NCBI GenBank assembly: GCA_028551475.1
Contig: CM052358.1
Coordinates: 6,326,501-6,390,500, forward strand
From: Casuarina equisetifolia
Taxonomy: Eukaryota > Streptophyta > Magnoliopsida > Fagales > Casuarinaceae
Length of the DNA stretch: 64,000 nucleotides
Reading direction: 5' to 3'
Below are positions 25,560 to 37,374 of this stretch, in pieces; position 1 is the stretch's first letter; each line of letters begins with the position of its first letter. The notes under the pieces were generated by a model, which had not been told where the DNA came from, made no database searches, and was given only the letters and a program-made list of their open reading frames with translations. A program made the translations under genes and the position numbers.

Positions 25560-28500
25560 CTCCTCCCTTCTCCCTTAATGTAAAAGTAAAACAGTTGGAG
25601 CGAATGGCACTTTTTTCTTTATTGCCCGCGCTGGAAGTCAAAAATATGGTACCATATCACTTGTTCCTTGTATATTATTTTTCGGACAGCTAGTCCGCTT
25701 AGACACGGTTAGTTCCAGAGATTCCTGAGCTATTTCATTCCCTATTTACTTGACATTATCCGAAGGTTCGACACTTGAATTGAGATTCACTCCTTACCAG
25801 GACTATTATAGGTTATGATTGATGCAGCTCCCTTACGATTACAGCCAACAAAGATGTAATTTTCCATTCTTGCTGTTAATATTTAAGACGATGTCATGTG
25901 TGTACAATGAATTTGTGACTTGCTGCTTGTGAAATTCTGTGACAACAGCTCAATATGCTTTGTTGTTATTAATTGCCCCGATCTCTTTCACCCAAAGAAA
26001 AGACCACTATGCGATTAGACCAAAAATAGGGTTTTGAGAAGTCAATTCTGTCCCTGTCGCTAGTTAAGCCATCCATGTCAAGGAAAACTCTAACACATCG
26101 TATTAAATTTTAATCTGAATTTACAAAAATTAGGGATCTTGGGGTCAGGCAATTAGGCTGTGCCCTTTTCGTCGTTACTCTAGGTACATATCTTTTAGTC
26201 CCACCAACGACTTCCATATCTCAAAGATTGAGAGAAAATTTGGTAGGATTCCTTCCTACAATTACACCTGATTGAACACCTTAAGTTTGATGGATTCAGA
26301 TACATAAGAGCTCTGAGTAATTTAATTATCCAGCCTAAGAGTTGAGTGGGAGAAGAAGAGAGCAAAGGTTTGCCAGGGTGCCTCCTGTGTAGATCATCTT
26401 TAATGAAGGGATAACAGTTGGCTGGTTGGTGTTTGTTGAGATGGAAAGAGACGACCAAACAAGGAAGAGAGGGAAAGCCTGGACGGGGATTCTGCATCTA
26501 ACACACTTTCCCTTATCATACTCGTGACCTAACCCTTTAATTCATTGACAAGGAAGAACAAGAACGAGACCCATCAAGAAGTTCCATTTAATTGCTAAAA
26601 TACAAGCCAATCAACCTGATCATTGAAGAGCAGTGTCTGTCACATGGCCTTCAATAAATTTTTCACTTCTTGAATAGAGAAGGGGTATAATACCTCTTCC
26701 AATATTAGAGCTCCATTGATGCATTTTAATATGAAATTGTGACAGAGCTTTTTTTGCAGTTTTGTATGCTTCTTGATTGGCCGAAGTTCAAAATCAACAG
26801 CTTATGGGGACAAAAGATATGATGAAATAAAGCTTTTGATAAGTACCTCGACACCCTAAAATTGACAACTTATTCCAGTTAATTTACTTTTTCGAAATTC
26901 CTGTTTCTTGGATTTTAACCGCAACTTAGTCAGTTTTAGATGTCCTTATCCGGCTATTTTTTTAGTTAAAAGGGTCCTATTTACCTTTGTTTTATTTTTG
27001 TTCTTTATAGTGTCTATTCTTTTGAATGGCTAGAATTTTTAATGCTTATAGACAGGTAATAGTCTCACTCGACAGCCAAGTAAGAATAAATTATAAGATT
27101 TTCACTATTGTAGCTACTGTATTAAACTTGAACATCAAAGTTTCAAAATCTTTGGGCGAATTCCATTTCCTGGATTGATGATGTTCTCACGAATAAAAAA
27201 GGAAACCTGAACTTTAACAGACTCATTCTGACCAAAAAGAAAACATCAAGAGTTTCCACGTTTGATCTTTAACAGACTCATTTTGACCAAAGAGAAAACT
27301 TAAAGATTTCCACATTTGATCAGCGAGCTTGTGCTGTCGGTTCTGGTTTAAACAGACCAAAAGAGAAAGAGAAAATGAGCAGGAAAAAGCCTTCGCCTTT
27401 TTCCTTTTCCTTTTGACTACGTTCTCTTGCACTTCATAATTTTAAAATCCCACGATCTGTGGTCATCATTATCCCCGTGGCTTGTCACCGACACCCAATG
27501 CGGCGGGCGGGCTTTGTCCGTTCTTGAGGCAAGAAGCAAAAATATTCCGTAGATTAGCTGTGAAGACCCATGACCAAACACAGGTCAAGGTTTTAGAAAA
27601 TGATATGCAGAAGTACCAAACTCAATACGGCAAGATAATTCAGATTTTCACTTGGTCTTATCAGTGTGCATCCGTACGTTGAATTAGATATCTGTTTTTA
27701 TAATTTGCACAAGATTTAAGTTGCTTTCAGAGGAGCATTATCATATTTCGATGTACCTAATGGTGAAGAAATTACTAGTCATAGAATGAAGATCGTTGTC
27801 TATTTACATGTTCGGTGCTTTTTGAACTGTATTTTTATCGTTTCTGGTCGATTTGTCTGTAACTTCAGAGTCATTGAAAGGCCAAAATGTCGACACCGTG
27901 ACTTCTGCTCCATCTTTATATCTAGCCCCCGTAATTGACTCATTACCTCCGAAAAGCAGCGCACTTCAAGCTTCATCAACTTTATGGTGGCTAAATTAAC
28001 CACTTCGCCCTGATCTTCTACCAAGCTTTTGTCCGGGATCATGAATAGATTGTGTGAAACGCAACCACCTGCCCATGTGGATTTACACCTACAAGATTTC
28101 AGGCCTAAAAGGTGGGGGCGACAAGGAAGTTCAAGTGCTCAGAAGCTCACGCAGAGCTGAGTATTCTATTGTGTCGTGTACTATACAATTAAACATGCCT
28201 AGTTTTCAAGAATTCTGACATGCTCACCTCTGAAGTGAACCTACTCTCATCCCTGCATTGCTATGTCCTTCACGGTGTACTGATTGTAAAGAATCCAAAG
28301 CAGGTCTGCTTGTTCTTCCCATCTTTAAAACGTAAGGGAACAGAGAACCTTAGAAAACAAAGTTTGGTGGGGAGTCAAAAGAAGAAAATGGGGATGATGC
28401 ATTTAATAAGTTTTCCAAATTTCTTAGACTAATGAGAGTGACAGAAACACGTTTTTGTATGGTGCGCTTAGCTGCTTGGACCCGCTGTTCCCTTTTGACA

Positions 28501-29010
28501 ATGATTGGAGGTTTCCCGCTGAGGTGAACTGATCACAGTGACGGCCGAGATTTACTCACCAAAATTTATTAGTCAGCATCGATTTCTTTTCGAGTACCAA
28601 AAATGGCCATTTGACCAGCACCCATGAGATTTGCAGAATGATTTTACAATAGACTTCTTACACATTAAAAATGAAAAAAAAAAATGAAATTAATTCGAGA
28701 TGATTAAGGAGATGGGTGATCACTCCAAAATTCGGTTTTGTAATGATATGTTAAGATAACAATATTAAGAAAAGTTTCCCCCTAACTTGGACTGTCAAGA
28801 TGGGACTTCAATAGAATTCACAGACGGTCCCTCGAGCAACCCTCTTTCATTCTGCAGAGGCTTACGTCTTCCTATAGACTTTCACAGGGCTTCTTGTTTT
28901 TCTTTGCTTTCATAAACGGGAAACGTAATTTTAGGATGTGTTTGTTGAAAAGTTGAAAGCAACTTCGAAAGCAATAGAAAAGGCAAAACATAGTTCCCAA
29001 AATTTTCAAA
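25560..29010. other. intergenic region
   Basis: No gene recognised. A 55-base tandem duplication lies at 27212-27320. Short open frames elsewhere look like chance. Confidence 0.35.
27212..27320. repeat. 55-base tandem duplication
   Basis: Two imperfect units, both starting CTTTAACAGACTCATT, the second 55 bases after the first, with a handful of differences. Confidence 0.8.
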
Positions 29011-29247
29011 TCAAAACAAGTGAGAAGCATATTTAGACAGCCAGGCGAAGATTAGTGATAGGAAATACGCCACTTGTTTAGGCTCCTGACAAGCCAGCGG
29101 GCATTTGCATGTGCCGTGCTTGATCACTGCGAGGCAGACACCCTTGAAGATGGACTTTAAGCACATGGCTTCGTTGTACAGTCTTTTGCCGGATGGCTTG
29201 GACTTTAAGCACATGGCTTCCTTGTACAGTCTTTTGCTGGATGGCAT
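29011..29247 (-). CDS. short unrecognised open frame with a 16-residue tandem repeat
   Basis: A 78-codon open frame on the minus strand starting MPSSKRLYKEAM. A 48-base unit (starts at 29151 and 29199) is duplicated in tandem, so the block YxEAMCLKS occurs twice, 16 residues apart. It continues into a Cys-rich stretch (CLAVIKHGTCKCPLAC). I recognise no family, and no promoter or splice context is evident. It may be a relic or a non-coding tandem duplication. Confidence 0.2.
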   Translation of the reverse strand: MPSSKRLYKEAMCLKSKPSGKRLYNEAMCLKSIFKGVCLAVIKHGTCKCPLACQEPKQVAYFLSLIFAWLSKYASHLF

Positions 29248-29310
29248 CTTCTATCCTTTACCTGATTCTTCCTACAGAAGACGGGTAGTTCCCAATCAAA
29301 CTCGCTTACT

Positions 29311-29626
29311 TGTGCAATAGTGGGTTGTTAGTGGAAGCTTATAAGGTCAGGCTCTCCTGTCGCCTTACCCAATGTGGGACTGGATATTTTAATCCTTCAA
29401 CACTCCCCCGCAGTCTCACGTTGGGCGCGGTGAGAGGTGAGACCAGTCTAGAGGGACCACACCAAGGTAGGTAGGACACAGGGCCGACTCTGATACCATA
29501 TTAGAAATTGAAGGGCCCAACTAAAACACAGAACTGTGCAATAGTGGGTTGCTAGTGGAAGCTTATAAGGTTAGGCTCTCCTGTCGCCTTACCCAATGTG
29601 GGACTGGATATTTTAATCCTCCAACA
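29311..29626 (-). mobile_element. TRIM (miniature LTR retrotransposon), fairly young
   Basis: Two direct repeats, 29311-29402 and 29535-29626, differ at only about 3 of 92 bases. On the minus strand the repeat starts TGTTG. The region between them carries, in minus-strand order, a methionyl-tRNA primer-binding site (TGGTATCAGAG, complement at 29488-29498) and a purine-rich tract (GGGGGAG) just before the second repeat. There is no coding capacity. The LTR beside the primer-binding site may extend to 29499. One end looks incomplete and I found no target duplication. Confidence 0.8.
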
Positions 29627-29639
29627 GAACCTAAACGTA

Positions 29640-30077
29640 TATAAGAATCCCATTATATTCAAGCCCAGGAAAAGAATCAAACCGCTTTATAAAACTCATC
29701 ACTCGCGACAAATTGGCAAAAACTCCTCCAGGCCGCACGTACTCGAACTGCTGTAGGTTACGAGCCCATTTGCCTAAGATATCTTAATTGATAACAAGGC
29801 TGGAAAAACCCAGCCATGTTTTTATTCTCATATCTTTATTCTTAATCTTGTGAAAGCCGTGCATCAAATGACAAGGTAACACCACTAAGGATGTTCAAGA
29901 CTTCTAGCATGTTAAGCTGTGTGTTACATTTGATGCAGAGTTCAAATTGCGCTAGGAAGTGTAGAAAGTATTTCACCCATAACTGGTGACCACCGGATGC
30001 GTTCCCTAGAATGTTCATAACCATCCGCACGAACTCGGAAGTACACATCCAAAATGAAAACCAGCAAGTATGCGAAA
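29640..30077. other. intergenic region between two LTR elements
   Basis: No gene recognised; it contains a short minus-strand open frame (29842-30048) without a recognisable domain. Confidence 0.3.
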
Positions 30078-30504
30078 CAATCTCGGGTTAAGGAACCGCC
30101 TAATCGGACGACTAAAAGGAAAATTGTTTAGCTCTGTTAGTTGGTATTTCTTTTTTCTTTGGGCATCCTATGTTGTTCTAACGTTGATATCCACAACAAG
30201 CAAGATTGGCGATGTTTAGAATGTTAGAAAATCTGGCTTCAATAGAGGCTGTTTTATGGATCAAAGCACCGACCATGGAGGCAAATAATGGGTTTCGAAA
30301 ACAATGTGTAGAGCAACAAGAAAGCATACCACTTTTCTCCATTTTTCTTCAGCTGTGATAGGCCCTAGTCTTCCTCTTTATGCTCTTCTAAGCTTAATGA
30401 GGTAGCCAAGCTTACTGGTGAAAAAAAAAACGAGAAAGGGGTTCGTGCACTGCTTGGACAATACAGCTTGCTTACTTACAAATTACATAAAAGATGACTT
30501 AACA
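30078..30504 (-). repeat. 3' LTR of the chromovirus (approximate)
   Basis: Matches 34681-35112 in blocks, for example TTAGTTGGTATTTCTTTT near 30137 against TTAGCTGGTATTTCTTTT near 34747, and ACTGCTTGGACAATACAGCT near 30449 against ACTGCTTGGACAACACAGCT near 35062. Confidence 0.65.
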
Positions 30505-31185
30505 TTAAGTCATAATCAAAAGGAACATAAAACTCTCACTTCCTTGACTTCAAGCTTGTACTTAAGGTTATGTTCATGAAATTGGTTCTTCAACGGCTCA
30601 TAATTCTCCCACGTGGCATCTGATAGTGAGAGTCCTTGTCAATGGACTAACACTTTCCTCTTCTCATGTATCTTTTGATCAAGGATGGCTTGCAGTTGCG
30701 TTGTCACATTTTCTTCATCCTCCAATACCTTTAGGAAGCTTAGCTGAACCTAAACTTGAGTCCTGATGAATTTCATGGGATTTGAGACATGGAACATCAT
30801 ATGGATCCCAGTCTCCTCTAGCAACTTGAATTTGTATTCAGCTCGTCCAATTTTTTGTAGGATTGTATATGGCCCATAAAAGCTTTTTTGGTTCCATACA
30901 TATTTTAGGCTTTGGTAGTCTGTTCTAACTACAAATCTCCTCCTTAATAAGTAATGTCGCCATTTTTGGATAGTCAAAATTAGTGTTAGATCTCCTTATC
31001 ATAGGTAGACATAAATTGGTTCTTATATTTTAAAGCTTGGCTATAGTAAGCTACCTACCTTTCTTCCTGAGCTAAAACCCCTTACACCCCCACTTCAAAA
31101 GAAAAGGTACGAGCACTCACTATGGCATTCTTAAGCTATCTAAACTTTCTTTATGAGCCTCCAATAACACTCTATTGTCCTATGA

Positions 31186-31976
31186 AGCCTCTTAATGCCT
31201 TGACCAAGGATGGTCCAAGCCATTCCTAAATCACTCAAGCTTTCTCATGATCCATGTTAACACCATTTTGTTGGGTTTATGAGGCCTAATAATTCCCTTT
31301 GTACTTGAATGAGTTTAACCACCCAACATGCAACATTAGAATGTAGCCAGCATATCATTTCATGTTCATTCACCTTTTGTATGGGGCTTGGTGACAAGGG
31401 TGAGCCATTAGATGGGGGTCCATGTGTTGGCATGGGATGGGGTCTACATAGGCCTAGCTCCTATGCTTGAGTAGGTAACCAATGTGTAGCTAGGTTAAGA
31501 TAATAAGGTTGCACCCTAGCTACTAGCTTAAACTTTTGGCTTGGTGGTAAAAAGTTACAGGTTTCAACCCCAACAAGTGCTAGAAATTGTTGCATTTATG
31601 GGGTTTGACAATTCCTTTTGTATTTGAATAGATCTAACCACCTAACTTATAGTTAATGTTGCACTTCATGTCCACCCACCACTTAGTGTAAGGCTCAGTG
31701 TCAAGGGTGAGCCATAAGATAAGGGTCCATGCAATGGCTTAGGTTGGGGTTTGCATTAGGCCTAGCTTTTTCACATGAGTGAGTAATTGATGCATGGCTA
31801 GATTAAGATAATAAGATTGTACCCTAACTACTAACTTAAGTTTTTGGCTTAGTGGTAGCACCCAACAAGCCTTCTAAAATACTTTGTCAACCTAGGAAGC
31901 CTCTTAATGCCTTGACTATGGATGGTCTAGGCCATTCTTGAATCACGCAAGCTTTCTCATGAGCCATATTAATACC
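31186..31976. repeat. nested duplication inside the chromovirus reverse-transcriptase region
   Basis: A block of about 80 bases starting GAAGCCTCTTAATGCCTTGA, part of the reverse-transcriptase region, occurs at 31186-31266 and again at 31896-31976. Between the two copies lie two diverged direct repeats of about 270 bases (31268-31546 and 31594-31858) that share GGTGACAAGGGTGAGCCAT-like and TTAAGATAATAAG stretches. The arrangement is therefore A-X-X-A. It could be a LTR-like insertion with a duplicated flank, or unequal exchange. Confidence 0.7.
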
Positions 31977-32870
31977 TTCTTTTCTTATGACATGTTTGAG
32001 AAAATTGATTCCACTCATGCCTAGTGCACACTTTAACCTTTATACACATACACTATTCTTTTAACTTCTCCAACGTGGTTCTAAGATAGCTCAATTATTC
32101 TTCTTTTTTTTTTTGTTTGTAAAAGAGAATATTTTTGAAAAATATCAAAATGAACTTGCAAAGAAGCTCTTTGAAAACAACATTCATCAACGACTGAAAC
32201 ATTGAAAGAGCATTAATGAGGCTAAAAGACATCACGAAGAATTTGAAATGGTTGTCATGGGTATGAAAAGTTATCTTCTCTACATTTAGGTCCATTTGGA
32301 ATTGATGATAACCAAGTGGAAGATTGCGATTAGAGAAGTATTATATTACGCTAAGTTCATCAAGCAACTCTTTAATGGTAGGAATTAGGAATTTGTCTTT
32401 TATTATTTATTTATTCAAATTTTTATAATCGACACACATCCTCTACAATGCATCTTTCTTCTTAACTAGTAATACCAAGGACAATTATGGGCTATTACTT
32501 GACCAAACCACCCAAAAAGCAAGTAGTTTTACCATAATTCACTTAATCTTAGCCTTCTAGTAATATGGATACCAACAAGGAATAATTAAGATTGGTTTAT
32601 TTTCTACTTTCATAAGTATTCAATGGTCCTACTCTCTTTGGGGAGGTAGTTCCTTAGGCTCATCCAATGTTGGCTCATATTCTGCCAAAATCTTTCTCAA
32701 CTCTCTCTTAACTTCCCTTGCTAGGCCTTCATTCCCTTTTGGACTTGGTGTGGCCCACTAACATGACATGTAAAAGCATCTCCACTTTTTCCTAACAGAA
32801 GTCCTTCATTACTTTTTCTCCTTCAAGTAACCTATTTAGGGCATTGATTAACACCTTAAGACTCAACCCT

Positions 32871-33209
32871 TGTTAAAGGTGGGTGTTGTCTCATATTGGT
32901 AGTGAGAGGATGGGCATGTGGTCTTATAAGTAATGAAAATTCTTCACCTAATGTTTTAGAGTTTTGGGATGGACTCTCACACTCTAATATGGTATCAAAG
33001 CCAGGTAGGGCCTCCACTATATAAGCCCCCATGCCCCAAAGTTGGACTTCAATCCACTTGCAATGCTTAGGTCAGCATACAAATGAGGGAGTGTTGGAAG
33101 TGGGTGTTGTCCACATTGGAAGTGAAATTATAGGCTTGTAGTCTTATAAGTGATGAGAATTCTCCACTTAATGCCTTAAGGTTCTAGGATGGATCCTTAC
33201 ATTCTAATA
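32871..33209 (+). mobile_element. TRIM nested in the chromovirus, with target-site duplication
   Basis: The left LTR is 32871-32989 and the right LTR 33092-33209; both start TGTTR and end CTAATA. A primer-binding site for methionyl tRNA (TGGTATCAAAG, 32990-33000) follows the left LTR directly. A purine-rich tract (AAATGAGGGAG, 33081-33091) precedes the right one. An exact 5-base target duplication, ACCCT, flanks the element (32866-32870 and 33210-33214). The two LTRs differ at about a fifth of positions, so the insertion is old but its structure is whole. No coding capacity, as is normal for TRIMs. Confidence 0.92.
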
Positions 33210-34429
33210 ACCCTCTTATCTTCTCCTTTGAATACCATACACACTTTTGATAAGACCCAAACGAATGAGACCTAAAGTAAAAAGTAATGCATGGCAAGGA
33301 CAACGTTTTTTGCATAACTCTAGTTTGTAGAAATTCAGTCAAAACTTAACTCCTACCAGCACAACTTCTATGCTTCTGTACAAAGCTAGAGTTCCCACCT
33401 TATCCTCATTTGCAACCATAACCTTAAAGGTTTCACCCTTTTTTGGCCCTAACTCAACTCATTTTGCCCATCCCGCATGCTAGAAGTTGTGTGCTTCCTG
33501 AATCTACCAAGAAAAACCAATCTTCCTACCTCCGAAACTCACCCGTCAACCTTTATGGTTTGTGGACCCTAATACCATATATTGCACTTAGGAAAATTTC
33601 TGGCAATGGCTCAACAATCTTTGAATTTTCTTCTTTTCTAATCAGTTCTTCAGTAAGCTTTTCTTCCTCTTACACAATTTCGGTTGATTGAATGGGAAAA
33701 AAAAAGTCTTTTACACTTTTGCTCAAGGGAATACTTCTTGTCCCAACTGTATCTATTACCGGTTTGATATGGGTAAGCTAGAACAGATGGTGCAGATGCT
33801 AAATTAGGCCCTTGATAAGAATGTGATTCTAGCCTCATTAGAGGGAGACCAACACCTTCGGTCTCATTAGAGGGAGACACAACACCTCTAGTCTCTAAGG
33901 GAGACGCTACCATGGTTAAACTTAAGTTTTCAATCATCAAAAAGTACCTTTCCTATTACAAAGAGTGAAATATCTAAGGGTAAAACATACTTGGGCCAGA
34001 CTTATACATTGGGCCCAAAACTAGACCCGTAACAGTATCAAAGCCCCTTGTAGCGACATTAATTGAAGTTGCTAGGTAGAGCTTCTTAATTGGCATTGTA
34101 ACTGCCTTATGTTGTCTCTGTGTTGTTTGTGAAAAAGGAACCTTCCTATTCTGTGATGTTGCCCCTGACTTCACCACGTTCACCTTCATCTCGTACATTC
34201 TTGCAAGGCCTGTAGCCGTAGCTAGGAATGGGCTCATTTGGGATCTCACTCTTCAGTAAGTGATACCATAACAAGGCATCCCCTTACATGTTTCAAGAGG
34301 CGATTAACACCTTGTCCTCCTCCGTGTGGTGGTAGGTGAAGAATTGTTCCTCCTTGTTTACCCACTCTATAGAGTTACCATGGCCATTGTACCGGGGGAA
34401 CTCGAGGTGCATCTTATGACGCTCCGCCA

Positions 34430-34446
34430 CCCCCCCCCCCCCCCCC
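34430..34446. repeat. C17 homopolymer
   Basis: Uninterrupted run of 17 C within the chromovirus gag region; G-rich on the element's sense strand. Confidence 0.95.
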
Positions 34447-34680
34447 TGTTTAACATTCTGGCCCCCTTCACCGCTAGTACGTTCTCCATGCTTGTACCTT
34501 GCTCATCCTGGGAGTTGACACTGAGTTTGTATCTGGTGTACAATCCATTTTCAATTTTGGTGTAGACTCCGACTATCATTTGTCCATCATTTCAAAATCT
34601 ATCCGGGTTTGCATCGGACGTCACTCTTCTTGCTTCAGCCATCTCCTCCCTCGGTTCTAAGGACCACAGCTCGGTACCAC

Positions 34681-35112
34681 AACAATACTATCCCGAGTTA
34701 AGGAACACGTAATTGGATGATTAACGGGAAAATCGTTTAGGTCTATTAGCTGGTATTTCTTTTTCTTTGGACATCCTGTCTTGTTCTAACATTGAGATCC
34801 ACGAGCAAGGTTGGCAATGTTTAGAAGAGATAAATTGGCCTCATTCGAGGGAAAGCCAGGGCCTCCTAGGAAAGATGAAATTGAAAAGCTTTTCTTACTT
34901 TCTTCCTACCGTTCACCCCTTAAAACACTAACGTTCCTGGATACACCCATTACATCTTACGTGAGGTAGACCTTAGCTACACAGTTGTCAGTAACCATGC
35001 TGCGCCTTCTCAATCGGTGAGCTCTGATTAGAAAACACCTCCATGGTGATTCCAGAGGCTACTGCTTGGACAACACAGCTGACTTACCTACTTACACAAA
35101 AGGACTGTAACA
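34681..35112 (-). repeat. 5' LTR of the chromovirus (approximate)
   Basis: Partner of 30078-30504. The minus-strand start is placed at a TGTTA (35108-35112), and the inner end at the primer-binding-like TGGTACCGAGC. Confidence 0.6.
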
Positions 35113-35935
35113 TTATGGCAGTTGGAATCAAAAAATTAAGTCAATCGCTGTAACCTCACAGATGATACCAAATACATATCTTCCCCAGACAAACAGCTAC
35201 CTTAAGAAATATGAAGTCTCTTTATTCAACATATTAAAGAGGCGGTGATTCTGAAATTTGGTGTAGTTAATACTCAATTCCTCAATACAGCTCGGATCTT
35301 CATCTTTAAAACTCACTCTAGCCATTACACAGCCGCTTACTTTGGCTAAGTTGCTGCATATCCATCTCTGCAAGGTAACCCTTTTCTCCTCCCTTCTTAT
35401 GACAGGTGAATCTTTTAGCAAATTCTACATTTTAAGTGGGCATATTAGAGATCAGAAGAACCTAAAAAATGTAAAGCCAGTTTGGACCACTCTTCCACAG
35501 AAACAAGACCTAGAACTAGGACGGAGGTTACAAAATCCGTTCACTCCTGCAGATCTAAGTGTCTAATAACTGTTTTCTCTCCAGCCAAAGGAATCGTTAT
35601 TTCTTTCCTCCATTCTCCACCAGGCCAAAGAATTGTTTCCAACTGTACTACAGAATATTGCAATTATGGGAAGCATAAAACACCATTCTCTGATTTGCCA
35701 ACCAGTAAAATAAACTACACAGACAACATATCAAACAAGAAAACCGACTAAATTGCAATAGGAGTTTCTCACAGAAAGTTTCCATTAAGAAATTGCTCAA
35801 ATTTATCTTTCTACATAATAAAGCTTTCTGTACATGTTCCTGTTGCAATTAGACCTCGAAGATCTCAAAGCCACAGCGTTACAACGATGTCAAAAACATA
35901 AGTCACATTGACCTGAATGAACAAAACCTTAGGCT
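35113..35935. other. intergenic region downstream of the RING gene
   Basis: No gene recognised. Short open frames on both strands show no domain. Confidence 0.35.
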
Positions 35936-35939
35936 GAAG

Positions 35940-35945
35940 TTTATT
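35940..35945 (-). terminator. possible poly(A) signal of the RING gene
   Basis: Minus-strand AATAAA about 195 bases past the stop codon. Confidence 0.35.
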
Positions 35946-36139
35946 CCAATACCACAACACACGCAAACGCCAGAGAAATTTTGAAGGCCACTTGAGAAAA
36001 GTGTACAATTTCACCTTTTGGATGTCAAAAACACACAATTGAGTGATGAAATGAAGTCATAAAGCAGCTAAAGAATATACAACTAACATCTACCATTGTA
36101 GAAAGCCTTCATCAGTTTGAGTTTGAGAAGTAAAACAAA

Positions 36140-36817
36140 TTACCAACAAAGAAGAGCAATAATGACAAAGACACCAATCAGCAAAAAGAGATTCTTCAAA
36201 ACAACATCTGACTGCTGTCCTCGATTGGCCGGTGGGGGGAAACTGTGAGCATGGCCCCCATGAAACGTATTGAACCCATAGGTAAAACCAGAAGTCTGCC
36301 CGTACACAGTAGCATCCGGGAAGCCTTGAAACTGAATATTGAACAAAGAAGGAATCAGACCCCCAAAAGCATTGGCCAACGTGAAGTTCCCAAACCTAGC
36401 AGATCCCACTGGCACAAAACCCCCCCTAAATCCAAACCCATGATTGCTGAAGTTAAACTGATGTGCTTCTGGGGGAGGAGCAGCAGTTTGGGGCCGTTGC
36501 CCCGCTGGTCGGCTAGGAATCTCAACACCTGGATACGATTTTGATCGTGGGTCACTCTGTGTTTTTCCCCTTCCATATAGAGGAACCAATTTCTCCTCTT
36601 CTACGAGGGCCTTGCAAACTGGACATTCCTGGCAATGCGAATGATGATGGAGCCATCTATATAGGCACGGCCAACAGAAGAGGTGACCACAAAGCGTAAC
36701 AATTGGATCCTGAGCTAATTCAAAACAAATATTGCACTCAAAATCGCCCGCATCGTTGGCGTTATTGCTCGTGCAAGACGACCTTTGCTGTGGCACACTC
36801 GTCGTTGATTCCGCCAT
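36140..36817 (-). CDS. RMA/RNF5-type RING E3 ubiquitin ligase with C-terminal membrane anchor
   Basis: A 225-residue protein with a C3HC4 RING near the N-terminus (C28, C31, C43, H45, C48, C51, C65, C68), a Pro/Gly/Phe-rich middle and a single hydrophobic C-terminal segment (about 207-224). This is the layout of plant RMA and animal RNF5 ligases, which sit in the ER membrane with the RING in the cytosol and work with E2s in protein quality control and trafficking. The most similar Arabidopsis proteins I recall are At1g19310 and At2g23780. The coding part is one exon, with ATG at 36815-36817. A 5'UTR intron (36850-37374; donor GTCAGT-like, acceptor ATTACAG) separates it from an upstream leader exon starting at 37375, so transcription starts near 37.45 kb. 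Confidence 0.9.
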   Translation of the reverse strand: MAESTTSVPQQRSSCTSNNANDAGDFECNICFELAQDPIVTLCGHLFCWPCLYRWLHHHSHCQECPVCKALVEEEKLVPLYGRGKTQSDPRSKSYPGVEIPSRPAGQRPQTAAPPPEAHQFNFSNHGFGFRGGFVPVGSARFGNFTLANAFGGLIPSLFNIQFQGFPDATVYGQTSGFTYGFNTFHGGHAHSFPPPANRGQQSDVVLKNLFLLIGVFVIIALLCW

Positions 36818-36849
36818 CCCTCAACTCCAAAACGCTTCAAATTGAATGC

Positions 36850-37374
36850 CTGTAATGATAAGACGAATCCATAATCAACGCGACGAGAGAAAATACCAAC
36901 TCTACCAGTGCAGGAAACAAGTCTCTCAAAAGCGAATATACAACAACAAACCAAAACGCTATTAAATCAACTAAAAGTTTTATAACACTGAAAGCTAATA
37001 TAGAGAGACGAATGATCGATTTAAAAGAAATATGCCCATTTTTTAATCCGGATCGAACTAAAAAAATCAGAAAGGTCTCCTCATCAAACGAAGCCTCTTT
37101 TGCTTCAAGCCCCTCGAATAACAACCAGATCAAAAGCACACAAGCAATCAAGATATATTGAAGAGACGTAGAAAAGAGTTATTCACTACGAAATCTGAAA
37201 AACCCCAAATTAAGGCACCAAGATGAATTACAACAAATGAGGTCGATGCAACTGGGTAAGATATCTTCCGTTGTATATCGAGATAAACGCGCTAAGCTTC
37301 AACCTATGAAATTTAGAAACCTAATAGACGGAAGAATAAGAAAATTCCCAAATCGAGATTTAAATATTACTGAC
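36850..37374 (-). other. 5'UTR intron of the RING gene
   Basis: On the minus strand a donor AAAAG/GTCAGTAA and an acceptor TCATTACAG/GCATT bound a 525-base T-rich intron that ends about 30 bases before the ATG. Confidence 0.6.

Larger units (their letters stand above)
30078..35112 (-). mobile_element. old chromovirus (Ty3/gypsy LTR retrotransposon) with nested insertions
   Basis: The element reads on the minus strand. Approximate LTRs are at 34681-35112 (5') and 30078-30504 (3'), similar over about 140 bases at one end and again near their other end, with about a fifth of bases differing. A primer-binding-like TGGTACCGAGC lies just inside the 5' LTR (near 34671-34681). Inside, in order, are gag-like sequence (34640-34000), a protease-like zone, reverse transcriptase (about 32400-31900), RNase H, an integrase C-terminal segment and a chromodomain-like end (about 30980-30550). 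There are many breaks and it is surely inactive. A TRIM and a complex duplication interrupt it. Confidence 0.75.

Noticed and set aside
31537-31570. tRNA-like A box (TGGCTTGGTGG) and B box (GGTTTCAACCC) suggesting a SINE
   Set aside because: The boxes are only about 13 bases apart, too close for a Pol III internal promoter, and the sister repeat at 31845-31855 has only the A box.
36355-36576. Alternative frame inside the RING gene
   Set aside because: Overlaps the intact RING coding frame and lacks any conserved motif.
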